64,000 bases of DNA from Larix kaempferi (taxonomy: Eukaryota; Streptophyta; Pinopsida; Pinales; Pinaceae), in the NCBI GenBank assembly GCA_027924585.1, contig BSBM01000826.1:13733501-13797500 (forward strand), read 5' to 3'. The notes beneath the pieces are model-generated. The model was not told the DNA's origin, did no database searches, and worked only from the letters and a program-made list of their open reading frames with translations. The position numbers and the translations under genes are program-made. Shown one piece after another: positions 11,023 to 23,400 of the stretch (its first letter is position 1; every line of letters begins with the position of its first letter).

Positions 11023-11280
11023 ATATTCAAACTGGATTTTGGATAAGGGTTTAGTAAAGATATCAACAATCTGTTCTTTAGAAGGAATGAAATGCAATTG
11101 GACAACTCTGTTTGTAACCTGCTCCCTTAAAAAATGCTACTTGATTGGAATGTGTTTGGTCTTGGAATGAAGAACAGGGTTCTTTGACACACTAATGGCA
11201 CTTGTGTTATCACAGTGAATAGGAATAGGTTCAGAATATTTCACCTCCAAAACAACAAGAGTTTGTATCATCCGTAATAC

Positions 11281-12528
11281 CTAAGTACAACATGTTGCAG
11301 CAGCTATGTATTCAGCCTCAGTAGTAGATAGAGAGATAGAACCTTGCTTTTTACTCATCCATGCTACTAATGAATCGCCTAAGAAGAATGCGCCTCCACT
11401 AGTGCTCTTTCTTTCATCCAAATAGTTTTCCCAGTCAGCATCTGAATATGCAATCAACTGAAAGTTTTGATTCCTAGGATACCAGAGACCATAAGTCATT
11501 GTGCCTTTCAAGTATTTGAAAATTCTCTTCACAGCTACCAAGTGACTTTGTTTGGGAGCAGACTGAAATCTTCCTACCATTCCAACAGCATGCATAATAT
11601 CAGGACGAGTTGCAGTAATGTACAGAAGACTTCCTATCATTGACCTATATGTTCTTTTATCAACATCTGGAGAAATATCATCTTTGCTAAGCTTGCAGCC
11701 AACAATCATAGGGGTACTAACAGGTGAAGAATCCTCCATTTGAAATTTCTTCAACATCTCTTGTAGATATTTCTTTTGAGAAATAAATAGTCCTTCAGAA
11801 CTCTGAGTAATTTGAAGATCGAGAAAGTATGTCAGTTCTCCAATCATGGACATTCCAAACTCAGATTGGATAGCATTAGCAAACCATTGCACAGAAGAAG
11901 CATTAGTACATCCAAAAATGATATCGTCAACATAAACCAAAACAACGAATAAGTCATCACCTTCTGTTTTGATATACAGATTACTATGAACATTGCCTTT
12001 CTTGAATCCTTTCTCTTGTAAATATTTATCTAATCTATAGTACTAGGCTCTTGGCGCTTGTTTCAATCCATATAGAGCTTTCTTCAATTTGCAGACATGA
12101 TCAGGATTGTCTGTTAGAGAGAATCCTTCAGGTTGTTCCATATAAACTTCTTCTTCTAACTCTCCATTGAGAAATGCTGACTTGACATCCATCTAATAAA
12201 TTTTGAACTTCTTGTGACAGGCATAAGCAAGAAATATTCTGATAGCTTCCATTCTCGCCACAGGCACAAAGGTTTCATCAAAATCTTGTCCTTCAACCTG
12301 AGCATATCCTTTACAGACCAATCTAGCTTTATTCCTGACAATTTGTCCTTGGTCATTCATTTTATTCTTAAACACCCATTTGGACCCAATCACATTCTTG
12401 TCTGTTGTACTAGGAACAAGTTCCCAAGTATTATTTTTTTCAATTTGAACAAGCTCTTCATTCATAGCTTTTATCCAATCTTCATCTTTACTGGCTTCAT
12501 TAAAATTCTTGGGTTCTATCACAGATAA
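11281..12528 (-). pseudogene. Copia reverse transcriptase and RNase H, unit A3
   Basis: This matches the A2 RT/RNase H. It has [23 protein letters not shown] (lost from A2), AYSDADWE and a single, unduplicated SLSTTEAEY. Stops include a TAG at 12195 where A2 has CAG (KIYQMDV) and a TAG at 12045 where A2 has TGG (RAWYYRL). The RNase H end is broken at 11281, and the rest continues past 11028 towards the solo LTR. It is the counterpart of 2653-4076. Confidence 0.87.
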
Positions 12529-12768
12529 GAAAGCAATGTGAGAATGTTCTGAATTCTTAAGTAAATTACTTCTTGTCTGAAATCCTTTATTCTTGTTGCC
12601 AATAATTTGACTTTCAGGATGATTCTTTTGAATAATTCTTGAAGAAGGATTTACTGGTTGTTGCTGTGTACCTGTACTTTCATTTTCTGACTCAGAGTCT
12701 TCCTTTTCTAATTCTTGGACCTGTTCTTCTTCATCTTCAGCTGCATCTTCTGTGTCAACATTGTTTAT

Positions 12769-12892
12769 CTAAATATATTTTATAGGCATACCTTCATCAA
12801 TCTTAATGTCAATGCTGTCAACCATTTTACGTGACCTCTTATTGTAACATCTGTATCCTTTACTATTTCTAGCATACCCCAGAAAGATACCT
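12769..12892 (-). pseudogene. Integrase C-terminal remnant, unit A3
   Basis: Only the last 40 or so codons of the integrase segment remain (the equivalent of GYRCYNKRS...DEGMP), ending at the TAG 12769-12771 that A2 also has at 4314-4316. Upstream it is fused directly to Gag at 12891-12893 by the internal deletion. Confidence 0.8.
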
Positions 12893-14507
12893 TGATGGTC
12901 TTCTTGGAGTAGATGGCCATGTCATTCTGTTCTTTAATTCTTTTTCATGTCTTCTTGACAGCAGACCAGTAGCTATATCATCTTTTCCACTCATTAGATT
13001 AACTTTACTTTTGTCTTTATTTTCTTCAGTTTTGATGACACCTGCTGACTTTGTATATTCTGACTGATTGCTGTTATGAATGTTAATTACCTTAGTTGTT
13101 TCTTTGTTTTCTAACAAACTACTACTCCCTTGTTCATAAACTAAACCAGTCTTGATCAAAGGAGATCTTTGTTTATTCAGAATGTTATTTAGTTCTTCTA
13201 GTGCTTTAATACTTGGCAAGTTTTGATGATAGAGAGATTGAAATTTTTCCAATTCTTTTCTGAATTTTACAACTTCTTCCTCTAATGCTTCACATCTCAT
13301 CTTTTTTTGTGATAATTGTTCCTTTAGAACATCATTTATTTTCTTTGTTTCTTCTAGTTCTATCTTTAGCAAGCTAGAGTCTGTACTCGCTTCTTTAGCA
13401 TTCTTTTCATACTGCACTAACAACTCTTTTTGTTTCCTCTTCTTTAATCTAAGTCTGTCAATTTCTTCCAAAGCACTAACCAACTCACCTTCCATATCAA
13501 CAATAGCATCTTCATCATTCATATCACTTCCATCATCTTCAAGATATTCTATGGCCATAAGCACAAAATCATTCATTTTATCTTCACAAGATGACTCATT
13601 GTCTGAAACTTCTGAGAGGTCAACATCATTTGCACATAAACTTTTCTTTTTGTAGTTATTATTTTTATTGTATCTTTTAAATGTATGTTTCTCTTCATCA
13701 ATAGAATTCTGACCTTTTTCTTTATAAGGACATTTAGATGCAAAGTGCCCTACCTTACCACAATTGAAACATTTAAAAGGCAACTTCCCTTTATATTTTC
13801 CTGATCCAGTTTTCAGTCTTCTTACAATTTTTTTCCTCAATCTCTTCCATTTCAGATTCTATCTGTTTATCTGCTTTAAAAGATGCTTCTCTAACGGTAG
13901 CTTTATCTTGACTGATTCTCATTTCATAGGTAGTTAAAGTTCCTAGAAGTTGATCACTAGATAAAGTTTTAAGATCACTCATTTCTTCTATTGCAAAGAC
14001 TTTTGGATTGAACTGATCAGGTAGAGATCTCAAAATCTTTTGAATTAGAGGAGCTTCTCTAATCTTCTCACCAAGACCCTTCATGGCATTCACAATCTCT
14101 TCAACTCTCAAAAAATATTTACAAAAAGACTCATCCTCATTCATCTTTAGCTGTTCAAATTTCAGTCTATAAGTTTGAAGTTTGGCATCTTTTACTTTTT
14201 CATTTCCTTCATAGCTACTAATGAGTTTATCCCACATTTTTTTGGCAGAATCAAGATGCATTACCTTTACAAATTCAGATTCAGAAAGACCACTCAAAAT
14301 GGCATTCATTGCCTTTGCATTAAAACTAAACTCTAGGTGTTCATCTTTGGAAGCTAGTACAATAGGTTTTGTATATCCAGTTTCTACCAATTCCCAAACA
14401 TCAGCACCTAAAGACGTTAGGTGTGTTCTCATTCTAACCTTCCAAAAGGCAAAATTTGTTCCATCAAACAGAGGAGCTTTATTGGTTGAACCATCATGAC
14501 TTACCAT
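12869..14507 (-). pseudogene. Copia Gag, unit A3
   Basis: Gag starts at MVSHDGSTNKAPLFDG (14507) and reads through the capsid core to about 13830. There an altered A-run shifts the frame; the second frame (13840-12869) carries an intact zinc knuckle CFNCGKVGHFASKC and the coiled-coil half. The reading is cut at 12893 by the internal deletion, which removes the other two knuckles. The extra residues RYLSGVC before the stop come from out-of-frame integrase sequence. Confidence 0.87.
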
Positions 14508-14545
14508 GTTTAAGCTTATCAGATCTTCCTTAGACTAAAGGGTCT

Positions 14546-14558
14546 GTCTCTGATACCA
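14546..14558 (-). promoter_or_regulatory. Primer-binding site, unit A3
   Basis: On the minus strand this reads TGGTATCAGAGAC, one mismatch from the tRNA-Met complement seen in A1 and A2, and abuts LTR 3. Confidence 0.85.
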
Positions 14559-14560
14559 AT

Positions 14561-16136
14561 TGTTGAAAGTATTCAAATAACTGAGAGGGGGGGTTGAATC
14601 AGTTATTACTATGCTTAAACAATATTACATTCCTTTTCCCTCTTAACTTTGATGAAGTGTGACAGCCAATATGATATGAGATGTTCTATGCACATTCCTT
14701 TATAACAGGTATATTTTTATAACACAATTAAATACAAGGCATATAAACAATGTTCAATCACATAAATATATAGAGGCATTGATTTTCCTGAGGAAACCCA
14801 TCAAGGGAAAAAACCTCTTCTTCTTAGTATGAAATGCAAGATCCAAATTCTCTTTACATTCTATTTTATCTGAGCTACAACCCAGATGAGGCTGTTACCT
14901 CTGTTTCTTTAGCACCAACTGAATGGAAGCTACAACTCCCAAATGTACAAGCACCAACTTGCAAAGAAGACTTTACAGTCTTCCCTTGCTCCTCCCTACC
15001 ACCCTATGTAAGAAAAAATTCAGTCAATTATATCACATTGGTTTAGATATTTCAGTACATCCCCTTTTTTATTTTGTTCTGTGCTGCTATAGCTTGAGTT
15101 TCTGGGCATTCTGTTCTTCATTAAATCGAGCCATACTTTTTTGTTCTCATTTTCTTCGAATCACAACTTCATCAGCAACCACTCCTTTTCATCCTCCTGA
15201 TTCTCACACACATTTTTGTTCTCATCAATTGTTTTTTATAGATGCTGAAGTTATATGCCTTGGTCTCTTTAACTTCCAGATATACCAATTCTAAAACTGA
15301 AATTGTCTTTTTAACTCCCAATTCCAAAACTGAACTGTCTCTTTGACTTCCAGAATTTACACGCTGTAACTGATATTTGAACTGTCTCTTTCAATTCCAA
15401 AATTTACACATTGTAACTGACTGATTAAAAAAAAAAAAAATGTTTATGAGTCACAGCTTGTTTGAGTCATAACTGTTTGAGTCACAGCTTGTTTGAGTCA
15501 TGACTGTTTGAGTCACTGCTGTTTCAACCAATTGCTAATTTGTAAAAACCAGCCGCAACAGTAAATCTAAGAATTACATGTTCAGAGAACCAATTGTATA
15601 GCTCAAACAGTAGCTTTGTTTGACGATTTCCTCGCGTCTCAGGCAAATGAGGCTGTTGCGCACAAAACCCATGGCCCATATTTTTGAGATTCATCTCCAC
15701 ATTCACGCAAATTGAGACGCAAATCACTGTGTTCTTATCTGAGTCACGACCATGTGAGTCTCAGCCGTCTGAGTCACGGCCATCTGAGTCACAGCTGTCT
15801 GAGTTATAGCTTGTCTGAGTCACAACTTGTCTAAGTCATTGCTGTCTGAGTTATAGCTTGTCCGAGTCACCGCTTGTATGAGTCACAGCTTGTCTGAGTT
15901 GCAGCTGTCTGGGTCACAGCTTGTCTAACAACATTCTTTTCTTGTATGAGTCACAGCTTGTCTGAGTCACAACTATCTCAGATATAGCTTGTCTAAGTCA
16001 CAACTTGTATGAGTCACAACTTGTCTGAGTCGCAGCTGTCTGAGTCACAGCTTGTCTAACAACATTCTTTTCTTGTATTTAAAAACTCAGCCGCTGCTTT
16101 CCAACCATCAATGACAACTGAATCAAAGTGCCAACA
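14561..16136 (-). repeat. Sirevirus LTR 3, outer 5' LTR of the array
   Basis: This is a 1576-bp LTR with the family ends. Unlike LTRs 1 and 2, the right flank is not a polypurine tract but Gypsy-1 gag sequence (16137 on). It is therefore the true 5' end of the array and marks the insertion point in Gypsy-1. The U3 minisatellite (about 15440-16060) has its own arrangement of TGAGTCA units. The matching target-site copy should lie left of the window next to GCAGC-like sequence. Confidence 0.92.
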
Positions 16137-17071
16137 GCAGCCACCATGAGGATCCTGAGGGTGGATTTACAAAGCTGTAGAGAAGATAATGAAAGGATGA
16201 TTAAAGCTCAGGAAGAACAAAATCAGTTTAATGCAGCCATGCTACATAGTTTGACAGACATCCAAAGGCAAATAAACTCTGGGCATCAGACATCAAATCC
16301 ACAAAGGAGTGGGAGTAGTTCTAAGAGGAATTCCTGCAAGAGGGCCAGTAGCTCAATAAGAGTTTCTATAGAAAGAACATATACTCCAGAAATCTATTCT
16401 AGTGGATCATCTGACTCTGAAGAATCCATAGAGGGTTCAAACTCTTCATCTCACAGGAATAAGAGAAAGAGGAATTACAAGAATGATTCAAATGGGGAGT
16501 TTAAGAAGGCAAAACCTCCTACATTTGATGGAGAGATAAAATCCAGTCAAGAAGCTAAAGCTTGGCTTCTTGGGATGAGAAAGTATTTCCAAGTCCAAGA
16601 CTACTCTGGAAATATGAAGGAAAGGGTAGCCATCTTTAACTTGAATGGAAGAGCATATATATGGTGGGATCACATCAGGCAAGTGAGGAAGATCAATGAA
16701 AGAAAGATTGTGTGGAAGCAGTTCAAGAAATAATTCAAGCAGAAGTACCTCTCTGATAGGTACTATGATGATAAGATCAAAGAGTTCCATGAGCTGAGAT
16801 TGGGACAATTGACCATGGAAGAGTATGCAAACAAGTTCTTGGAACTACTAAGGTATGTCGAGCATATTCGAGATGATAAGGTGAAAATTCAACGCTTTCT
16901 AAGTGGGCTACCTTAGTCATATAAAGACAGGATTGAGTTTGATGAACCTCGAACTCTAGAGGAGGCGATAAGGAAGGCAAAGTATTGCTATGATCAAAAC
17001 AAAAGCAAACCTGATTTCCATAAGGCATGGAAGGACAAGAAAAAGGAGAAGTTTGACCAAAGGAAGAAGGC
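16137..17071 (+). pseudogene. Gypsy-1 gag, 5'-truncated by the Sirevirus array
   Basis: This is a Ty3/Gypsy capsid (retrotrans_gag) domain. The alignment to Gypsy-2 gag (58300 on) starts at NERMIKAQEEQNQFNAAM, then a Ser-rich linker, FKKAKPPTFDGEIKS and AWLLGMRKYF. The first 60 or so Gag codons are missing because the Copia array inserted here. Stops: TAA at 16731 (Gypsy-2 TAC) and TAG at 16914 (Gypsy-2 CAG). After a Lys-rich tail at about 17065 the sequence jumps into integrase. The zinc knuckle, protease, RT and RNase H are absent. Confidence 0.88.
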
Positions 17072-18421
17072 TATCATTTGGAAGAAAACGGACTTCTTAG
17101 TTATAACAATAGAGTCTATATTCCAAATGTGGCATATTTGAGGAGGATTGTTATGGATAAAATCCATAAAGCTCCATACTCTGGTCATCCAGGATATCAG
17201 AAAACAATTGCTACAGCAAGGAAATATTATTTATGGCTAGGGATGAAGAGGTACGTCGCTGAATACATTTCCAGGTGCATGAAATGTCAGCAGGTGAAGG
17301 TTGAACACCAACACCCAGTAGGTTTATTGCATCCATTTCCAATCCGATAATGGAAATGGGAAGTAATTTCCATGGATTTTATTACAGGATTCCCATTGAC
17401 TGTGAACCAACATGATTCCATCATGGTTGTGGTGGACAAGTTAACAAAGGCAACACATTTTATACCAGTTAAGTCTACATATAAAGCCAATGCCATTGCA
17501 AATATTTTCATGAAGGAAATTTTCAGATTACATGGATTGCCTAAGGCAATAATTTCTGACAGGGATACCAAGTTCACTTCAAATTTTTGGAAAGGTATTT
17601 TCAAAGATTTGGGTACGCAGTTGAAATTTAGTACCGCATATAATCCTCAAACAAACGGGAAAACATAAAGAGTAAACCAGGTGCTTAAAGACATGCTTCG
17701 CATGTATGTAAGGGACAAACCATCCAAGTGGGAGGATTATCTACTCTTGGTGGAGTTTGCATATAACAACAATAAGCAAGCATCATTGTGAATGAGTCCA
17801 TATGAGGTTTTGTATGGTAGAAGGTGCAGGACACCAGTGACTTGGGACAATCCAGTGAACATAATTGTACTTGGGCCAGAATTGCTTAAGGAAATGGAAC
17901 AAGGAGTTGCAAAGACCAGGCATAATTTAAAAGCAGCCTAGGATAGACAAAAAATCTATGCAGATAAGCTTAGAGTGCATATGGAATTCAATGTTGGGGA
18001 TCATGTTTATGTTAGAGTGAGGCCAAGGAAGAGTTCCTTGAATCTTGGGAGTTGTGCCAAGCTATCACCTAGATATTGTGGGCCATTTGAAGTGCTTGAA
18101 AGAATAGGGCCAGTTGCGTATAGACTTGCATTTCCTGCTAGCACTAGAGCACATAATGTTTTTCATGTCTCTTTTCTTAAGAAATATGTGCATGATCCTA
18201 ACCATGTGATTAATTGGGATGTGATCCAGGTGGAACCCGAGGGAGAGTTCCAAACCGATCCATTGCACATCCTAGACCAGAAGGTAACATTACTTCGGAA
18301 CCGAGCCATCGGACAGGTAAAGGTGCAATGGAAGCACTACAGTCCCGATGAGGCTACATGGGAGCTAGAGGATGCCATGAGAGTGGCATATCCATATTTG
18401 TTCAATTTTGAAGAGCACTGA
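17072..18421 (+). pseudogene. Gypsy-1 integrase with C-terminal chromodomain
   Basis: A single frame carries the zinc-binding HHCC region (GHPGYQKTIATARKYY ... CMKCQQ), the core with D in SMDFITGFP and D in IISDRDTKFTS, the GPY/F-type SPRYCGPFEVLERIG segment, and a chromodomain-like end (VKVQWKHYSPDEATWELED). The chromodomain may guide insertion towards modified chromatin. The third catalytic Glu falls at the TAA (17666) where Gypsy-2 has GAG. Other stops are at 17348, 17789 and 17939; the last is shared with Gypsy-2 (62331). The terminal TGA is at 18419. Confidence 0.9.
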
Positions 18422-18433
18422 GGACAGTGCTGA

Positions 18434-18450
18434 TGTAAGGGGGAGGGGAA
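18434..18450 (+). promoter_or_regulatory. Gypsy-1 polypurine tract
   Basis: A run of G and A (TAAGGGGGAGGGGAA) abuts the LTR start TGTAATATCCC, the expected plus-strand primer site for a plus-oriented element. Confidence 0.88.
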
Positions 18451-19754
18451 TGTAATATCCCAATTTTGACCCTATTGCATTAAAATTGTAAATGATGTAA
18501 ATATCGTTATTAAATCATGGTGAGGAGCTCAAGGACAAGGCCCCACCATTGATTTAGTGTTTTATGTATCGGGAATTAAAAATCGATGCATATGGTTCTA
18601 GTGCTATCCATGCACAATAGAAATTAAGAAATCATGTAAATATGAGTTTTAATGAAATACCCACAACTCGCTATGCAATGCAACAAGAGATGGGGGCATG
18701 ATTCTACAAGGAATAGGGAGGGAAATTATTCAAATCCTTGAGACAATGGTGTTAAGCCAAATTTCAATGAATGAACCCCAACTTCCCATCTTGACTTATG
18801 CACCCAATCATTTAATTCTTCCAAGAGTTGGTTGAGGTAGTTAATGCGTTGGGAATGGAGAGGTATGGAAGCCAATTTCATGCATGGGCAAGCCATCAAC
18901 CTGGGAAATCGTACTTTGGATTCTAGGGCAAGTAAACACCCACGAAATTGTACCCAAATATATTATTCACCCATTGCATTGGCTCTCTCACACAGTCTGA
19001 GCTACTGGGTCTTTCTCCTTCACGTTTTCTACCATTTTCCTGCATTTTCCATAGTTGGGAGCTCTTTTTTGTATTGCACAGTGGCTGGGAGGAAGGGAGT
19101 CAAGATTTGGGGGATTATAGAGGTCTTTCCGGCCCCTTGAATGCCCATGGATGTTTTTTGAAAATCAAATTGCTTTCTCAGGGTTGATTCCCCATCTACC
19201 AGTTCGTTTTGGTTGCCCACGTTTTTCTTCATACCCAGCACTTGGGATTTTGCTGTTGTGTGCATCCCTGTTTTGGTTTGAACTTGTGAGGAAGAATTTA
19301 GGAGTGGAAGAGGACATAATTGGTTGATGAACTAGTGAGGAGGTAACCTGTCATGAAGATCAAAAGGGCTAGTTGCTCTTCTATGCACACCTTGAACAAC
19401 ACTAGAATGGAAGGTATGGCCTGAGGGACTGTGTAGTAGTGAAGGGAATAATTCCTTGGGTTGGGTGTGTAGGAATTGTGGGTACCAAGCTAGATAGATC
19501 CTATAGAGGTACCCATAGCTCTATGGTTGAGCCCACTAGCTTAGCAATTCTTCCTTTCCATTGTCGTAGCAGCCTGATAAAACCAACTGTGGACTGGCTT
19601 GGCTGATTTTGATGTATATTTGGCTATGTGTGAGCCTGTTGTTCCCTTTTTCATTGTAGAGATCATGCCCAGCTCAGGAGTGGCAGTTGTGTTGTGAGAT
19701 TGACAAGCACAATTGGCCTATGGTTGGGTGGAACGTTGCAGTTGCATAGCCAGT

Positions 19755-20339
19755 TGTTAGAAAAAAAGGATCGCAGAGCAATAACAATAAACAAAAATGC
19801 AAATATAATCATACACACATTACAATAGAGACATAGATATATCGTGGTTCAGCCCAACTTGGGCTACGTCCACACTGAATTTGTTAGTCATTATTATTAC
19901 CATCCAGCAAGGTGAAGGGATACAACCTGCAACACAACTGCTACACTTCCTCTTCACTGTCTCACAGTCTCTCTCCTGATATTAGAGATATTTACAATGC
20001 ATAAAACCTAATACATCAACCCTATCCATATTACATTGTCTTTCTTTTATAGGGAAAATACAATGGGAAAAATACCACGGCATACCCAAAACCATGGGCC
20101 CGCAAAACAGCTGGCGAAAACAACCCCAAATTTTTTTCTTGGGGGCATTGCCCCCGAACCCCCATTTGCAAGGGCTTTGCCCCCGCACCCCCATGACTTG
20201 GGGGTGTTTCCCCCAAACCCCCTTTTTCGGGGCATTTCCTCGAACCCCTAAAAATGTAGAATGGGTGTATAGTCCTCCAAGGTGCACGGCTAAGACAATA
20301 TCATCTATGAGACTGGAAGATCTGGTTCCACAACCAACA
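19755..20339 (-). repeat. Copia-2 3' LTR, with GC-rich block
   Basis: This is a 585-bp LTR. At about 20102-20285 it holds a GC-rich block of three degenerate units around TTGCCCCCGAACCCCC that the 5' LTR lacks. A minus-strand TATA-like CTATAAAAG lies at about 20044-20052. The polypurine tract on the right (AAGTGAGAGAT, 20340-20350) is weak. ORFs read in both directions through the GC-rich block are composition artefacts. Confidence 0.9.
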
Positions 20340-20424
20340 ATCTCTCACTTGGAGGCTGATCACAGCAACTCCACCGCTGCTGCACTTGCTGGACTTGGAC
20401 TTGGAAAATTTCTCCTCTTCACCT

Positions 20425-23400
20425 TCATGTTAGAAGGCCAACTGAAACCGAGCAAGAACTCAGTTTCTCTCTGGTCACTACCTTTGTGAACATGTCTGCA
20501 GGATTATGGCTAGTATGTATCTTTTTCAGCTTCAATAGTTCATCTTCCAGAACAGAGTGTATGAAATGGTACTTGAGCTGTATATGTTTATTCCTCGAAT
20601 GGAATGCTGATTTCTTTGCAAGATGAATGGCACTCTGGATGCCACTATACAACCTGCTATCCTTATGCTTCTTACCCACTTCCTCCATAAACCTCTACAA
20701 CCAAATCATCTCTTTACTAGCCTCTGTAATAGCAACATACTTTGCTTCCATTGTTGAAAGTGAAACAACCTTCTGCAGTTTCAAAATCCAGCTTACTATT
20801 GTTCCACCTACAGTAAACACATACCCTGTGGTGCTCCTCCTGCTATCCTTATCACCTTCCATATCTGCATCAAAATATCCCTGTAGAACAGTGTCTAAAC
20901 CTCCAAAACATAATGCTTGAGTGGTGGTACCTCTCAAATACCTAAGAATCCACTGTACTGCCCTATAATGTTCTTTACCTGTATTGTTCATATATATGCT
21001 CACAAATCCCACTGCATGTGCAATATCTGGTCTTGTGCACACCATGGCATACATCAAGCTACCAACTGCTAATTGATAGGGAATCTTGGACATGTAATCT
21101 GTCTCTTCCTGTGTTTTGGGACACATTTCCTCACTTAGACTGAAATGGCTGGCCAAAGGTGTACTAACTGGTTTTGCATTCTGCATTTTGAACCTCTACA
21201 TCACCTTTTGTATGTATCCACCCTGAGACAATGTCAATTTGTGATTTTTCCTGTCTCTTGTTATTCTCATACCAAGGATTTGCTTTGCAGCACCCAAATC
21301 CTTCATCACAAATGAATTAGCTAGCTTCCTTTTGAGTACATTTATATCCTGCATGTTAGAACCTGCAACAAGCATGTCATCCACATACAATAACAAGATA
21401 ATATGTCTTTCATTGTCTAGCTTCTTGAAATAAACACAGTGGTCAGAATGACATCTACTATAACCTTGTTCTATCATAAACCTATAAAATTTTAAATACC
21501 ACTGCCTTGGAGCTTGCTTCAAGCCATACAAGCTCTTTTTCAACCTGCACACCAAATTCTCCTTACCTTTGACCTCATACCCTTGTGGCTGCTGCATATA
21601 TATCTCTTCCTCCAAATCCCCATGGAGAAAGGCTGTTTTTACATCTAACTATTCAAGATGCAAATCTTCTACTACCACTAGACTTAAGATAGTCCTATTT
21701 GAAGTCATCTTAACAACAGGAGAAAATATTTCATCAAAATCTATACCTTTCTTTTGTGCAAACCCCTTTACAACAAGTCTGGCCTTTTATCGCTTCTTTC
21801 CTCCTTCTTCTTCCTTCAACCTGTAAATCCATTTGTTCTACAATGCTCTTTTACCAGTAGGCAACTGAACCAAATCCCAAGTTTGGTTTCCTACCAATGA
21901 GTCCATCTCCTCATTCATGCCTTGATCCCACTTCTTTCTAGTTTCCACCTGCATTGCTTCTTCATAACATTCTGGTTCACTAGAATTAGTCATCAATAAA
22001 TAATATATTGAAGGAGAGTATCGTTCAGGGAGTCTACTTAACCTGGTAGATCTTCTTACAGTTGCAGGAGTTTGAGGTACTTGCTGTTGTTCTTGATTTT
22101 CTGGCATCTTTGAAACTTCATTTTCTTGAATTTCATCAAGTACTGTGTACTCTGTGGTTTCCTTTTCCTGTTTCTTTCCTTGCAACTGATCTTTATACAT
22201 GAACTTTTCATTGAATATCACATCTCTACTCCTGATGATTTTGTTATTTTCATAATCCCATAAGCAATAACCAAATTCATCAACCCCATATCCAATAAAG
22301 GTACATTTCTTGGATTTAGCTTCAAGCTTTGTTCTATTTTCATTATCAATATGGACAAATGCTTCATAACCAAACGTTCTCAGAAATGAGTAGTTTACAT
22401 TTTTATCTGTCCATGCCTCCTCTGGAATACCACCATCCAAAGCACTTGAAGGTGTTTTGTTTATTAAATAAACAACAATATTTGCAACATCCACCCAAAA
22501 CTGTAAGGGCAACCCTACATGCAATCTCATACACCTTTCACGCTCCATGATCGTTCTATTCATTATTTCTGACACACCATTTTCTTGTGGTGTTCCTGGG
22601 ACTGTCTTCTCTCTACGAATCCCATGGTATGAATAGTAACTATCAAACTCCTTGTCGCAATACTCACCTCCATTATCAGATCTGAGACACTTCAACCTTT
22701 TCCCTGTCTCATTCTCAACCAAAGCTTTCCACTTCTTAAAAGTAGCAAACACATTAGATTTCTATCTAACGCAATAAACCCAAGTTTTCCTCGTTGCATC
22801 ATCAATAAATGTAACATAATAATGAGAGCCTCCAAGAGATTGTACCTGAGCCAGTCCCCATACATCTGTATGCACTAACTCTAACTTTTCATTCTTCTTC
22901 TGTTTCCCAACCCTGAGAAATATGACTCTCTTCTGTTTTCCATAAACATAGTTTTCATAGAATTCCAAACTTACCTGCTTCAAATCTAGCAGGAACTTCC
23001 TTGAGTGGAGAATCTGCATCCCCTTCTCACTCATGTGGCCAAGCCTATGATGCCACAATGCTGTATCTGTTCCTGTGGAAGCTAAAGAGATAGAATGGTC
23101 AGTATTATGAGGACATAAATACAACGTACCTGTCTTGTCTCCTTTTGCTATCACCACTGATCCTTTAGTGATCTTCCACCACTTTTCTCCAAATGTAGAT
23201 AGATAGCCGCCATCTCCCAACTTCCCTATTGAGATCAGATTTCTTTTCATAGTAGGAATATGCCTAACATATTTCAACAACCAGTCAGTTCCATTCTTAA
23301 CTTTTATCCATACCTTACCCATTCCAACAATTTTACATGGCTCATTATCACCCAATAAAACATGTCCAAAATCGCCAGGAACATACTCATGAAAGTATTT

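Larger units (their letters stand above)
9179..14560 (-). mobile_element. Sirevirus-like Copia unit A3 internal region (deleted, with solo-LTR insert)
   Basis: This is the internal region of a third tandem unit. Without the solo LTR and one target-site copy it is about 1.57 kb shorter than A2. The missing piece matches A2 4439-5975: the C-terminal Gag knuckles, protease and most of integrase. Repeated polypurine tracts remain at about 9180, 9266, 9310 and 9410. It cannot be autonomous. The junction at 12891-12893 has the 3-bp microhomology CTT. Confidence 0.87.

Noticed and set aside
20031-20489. Overlapping ORFs rich in Pro and Gly in several frames
   Set aside because: Produced by the GC-rich repeat in the Copia-2 LTR.
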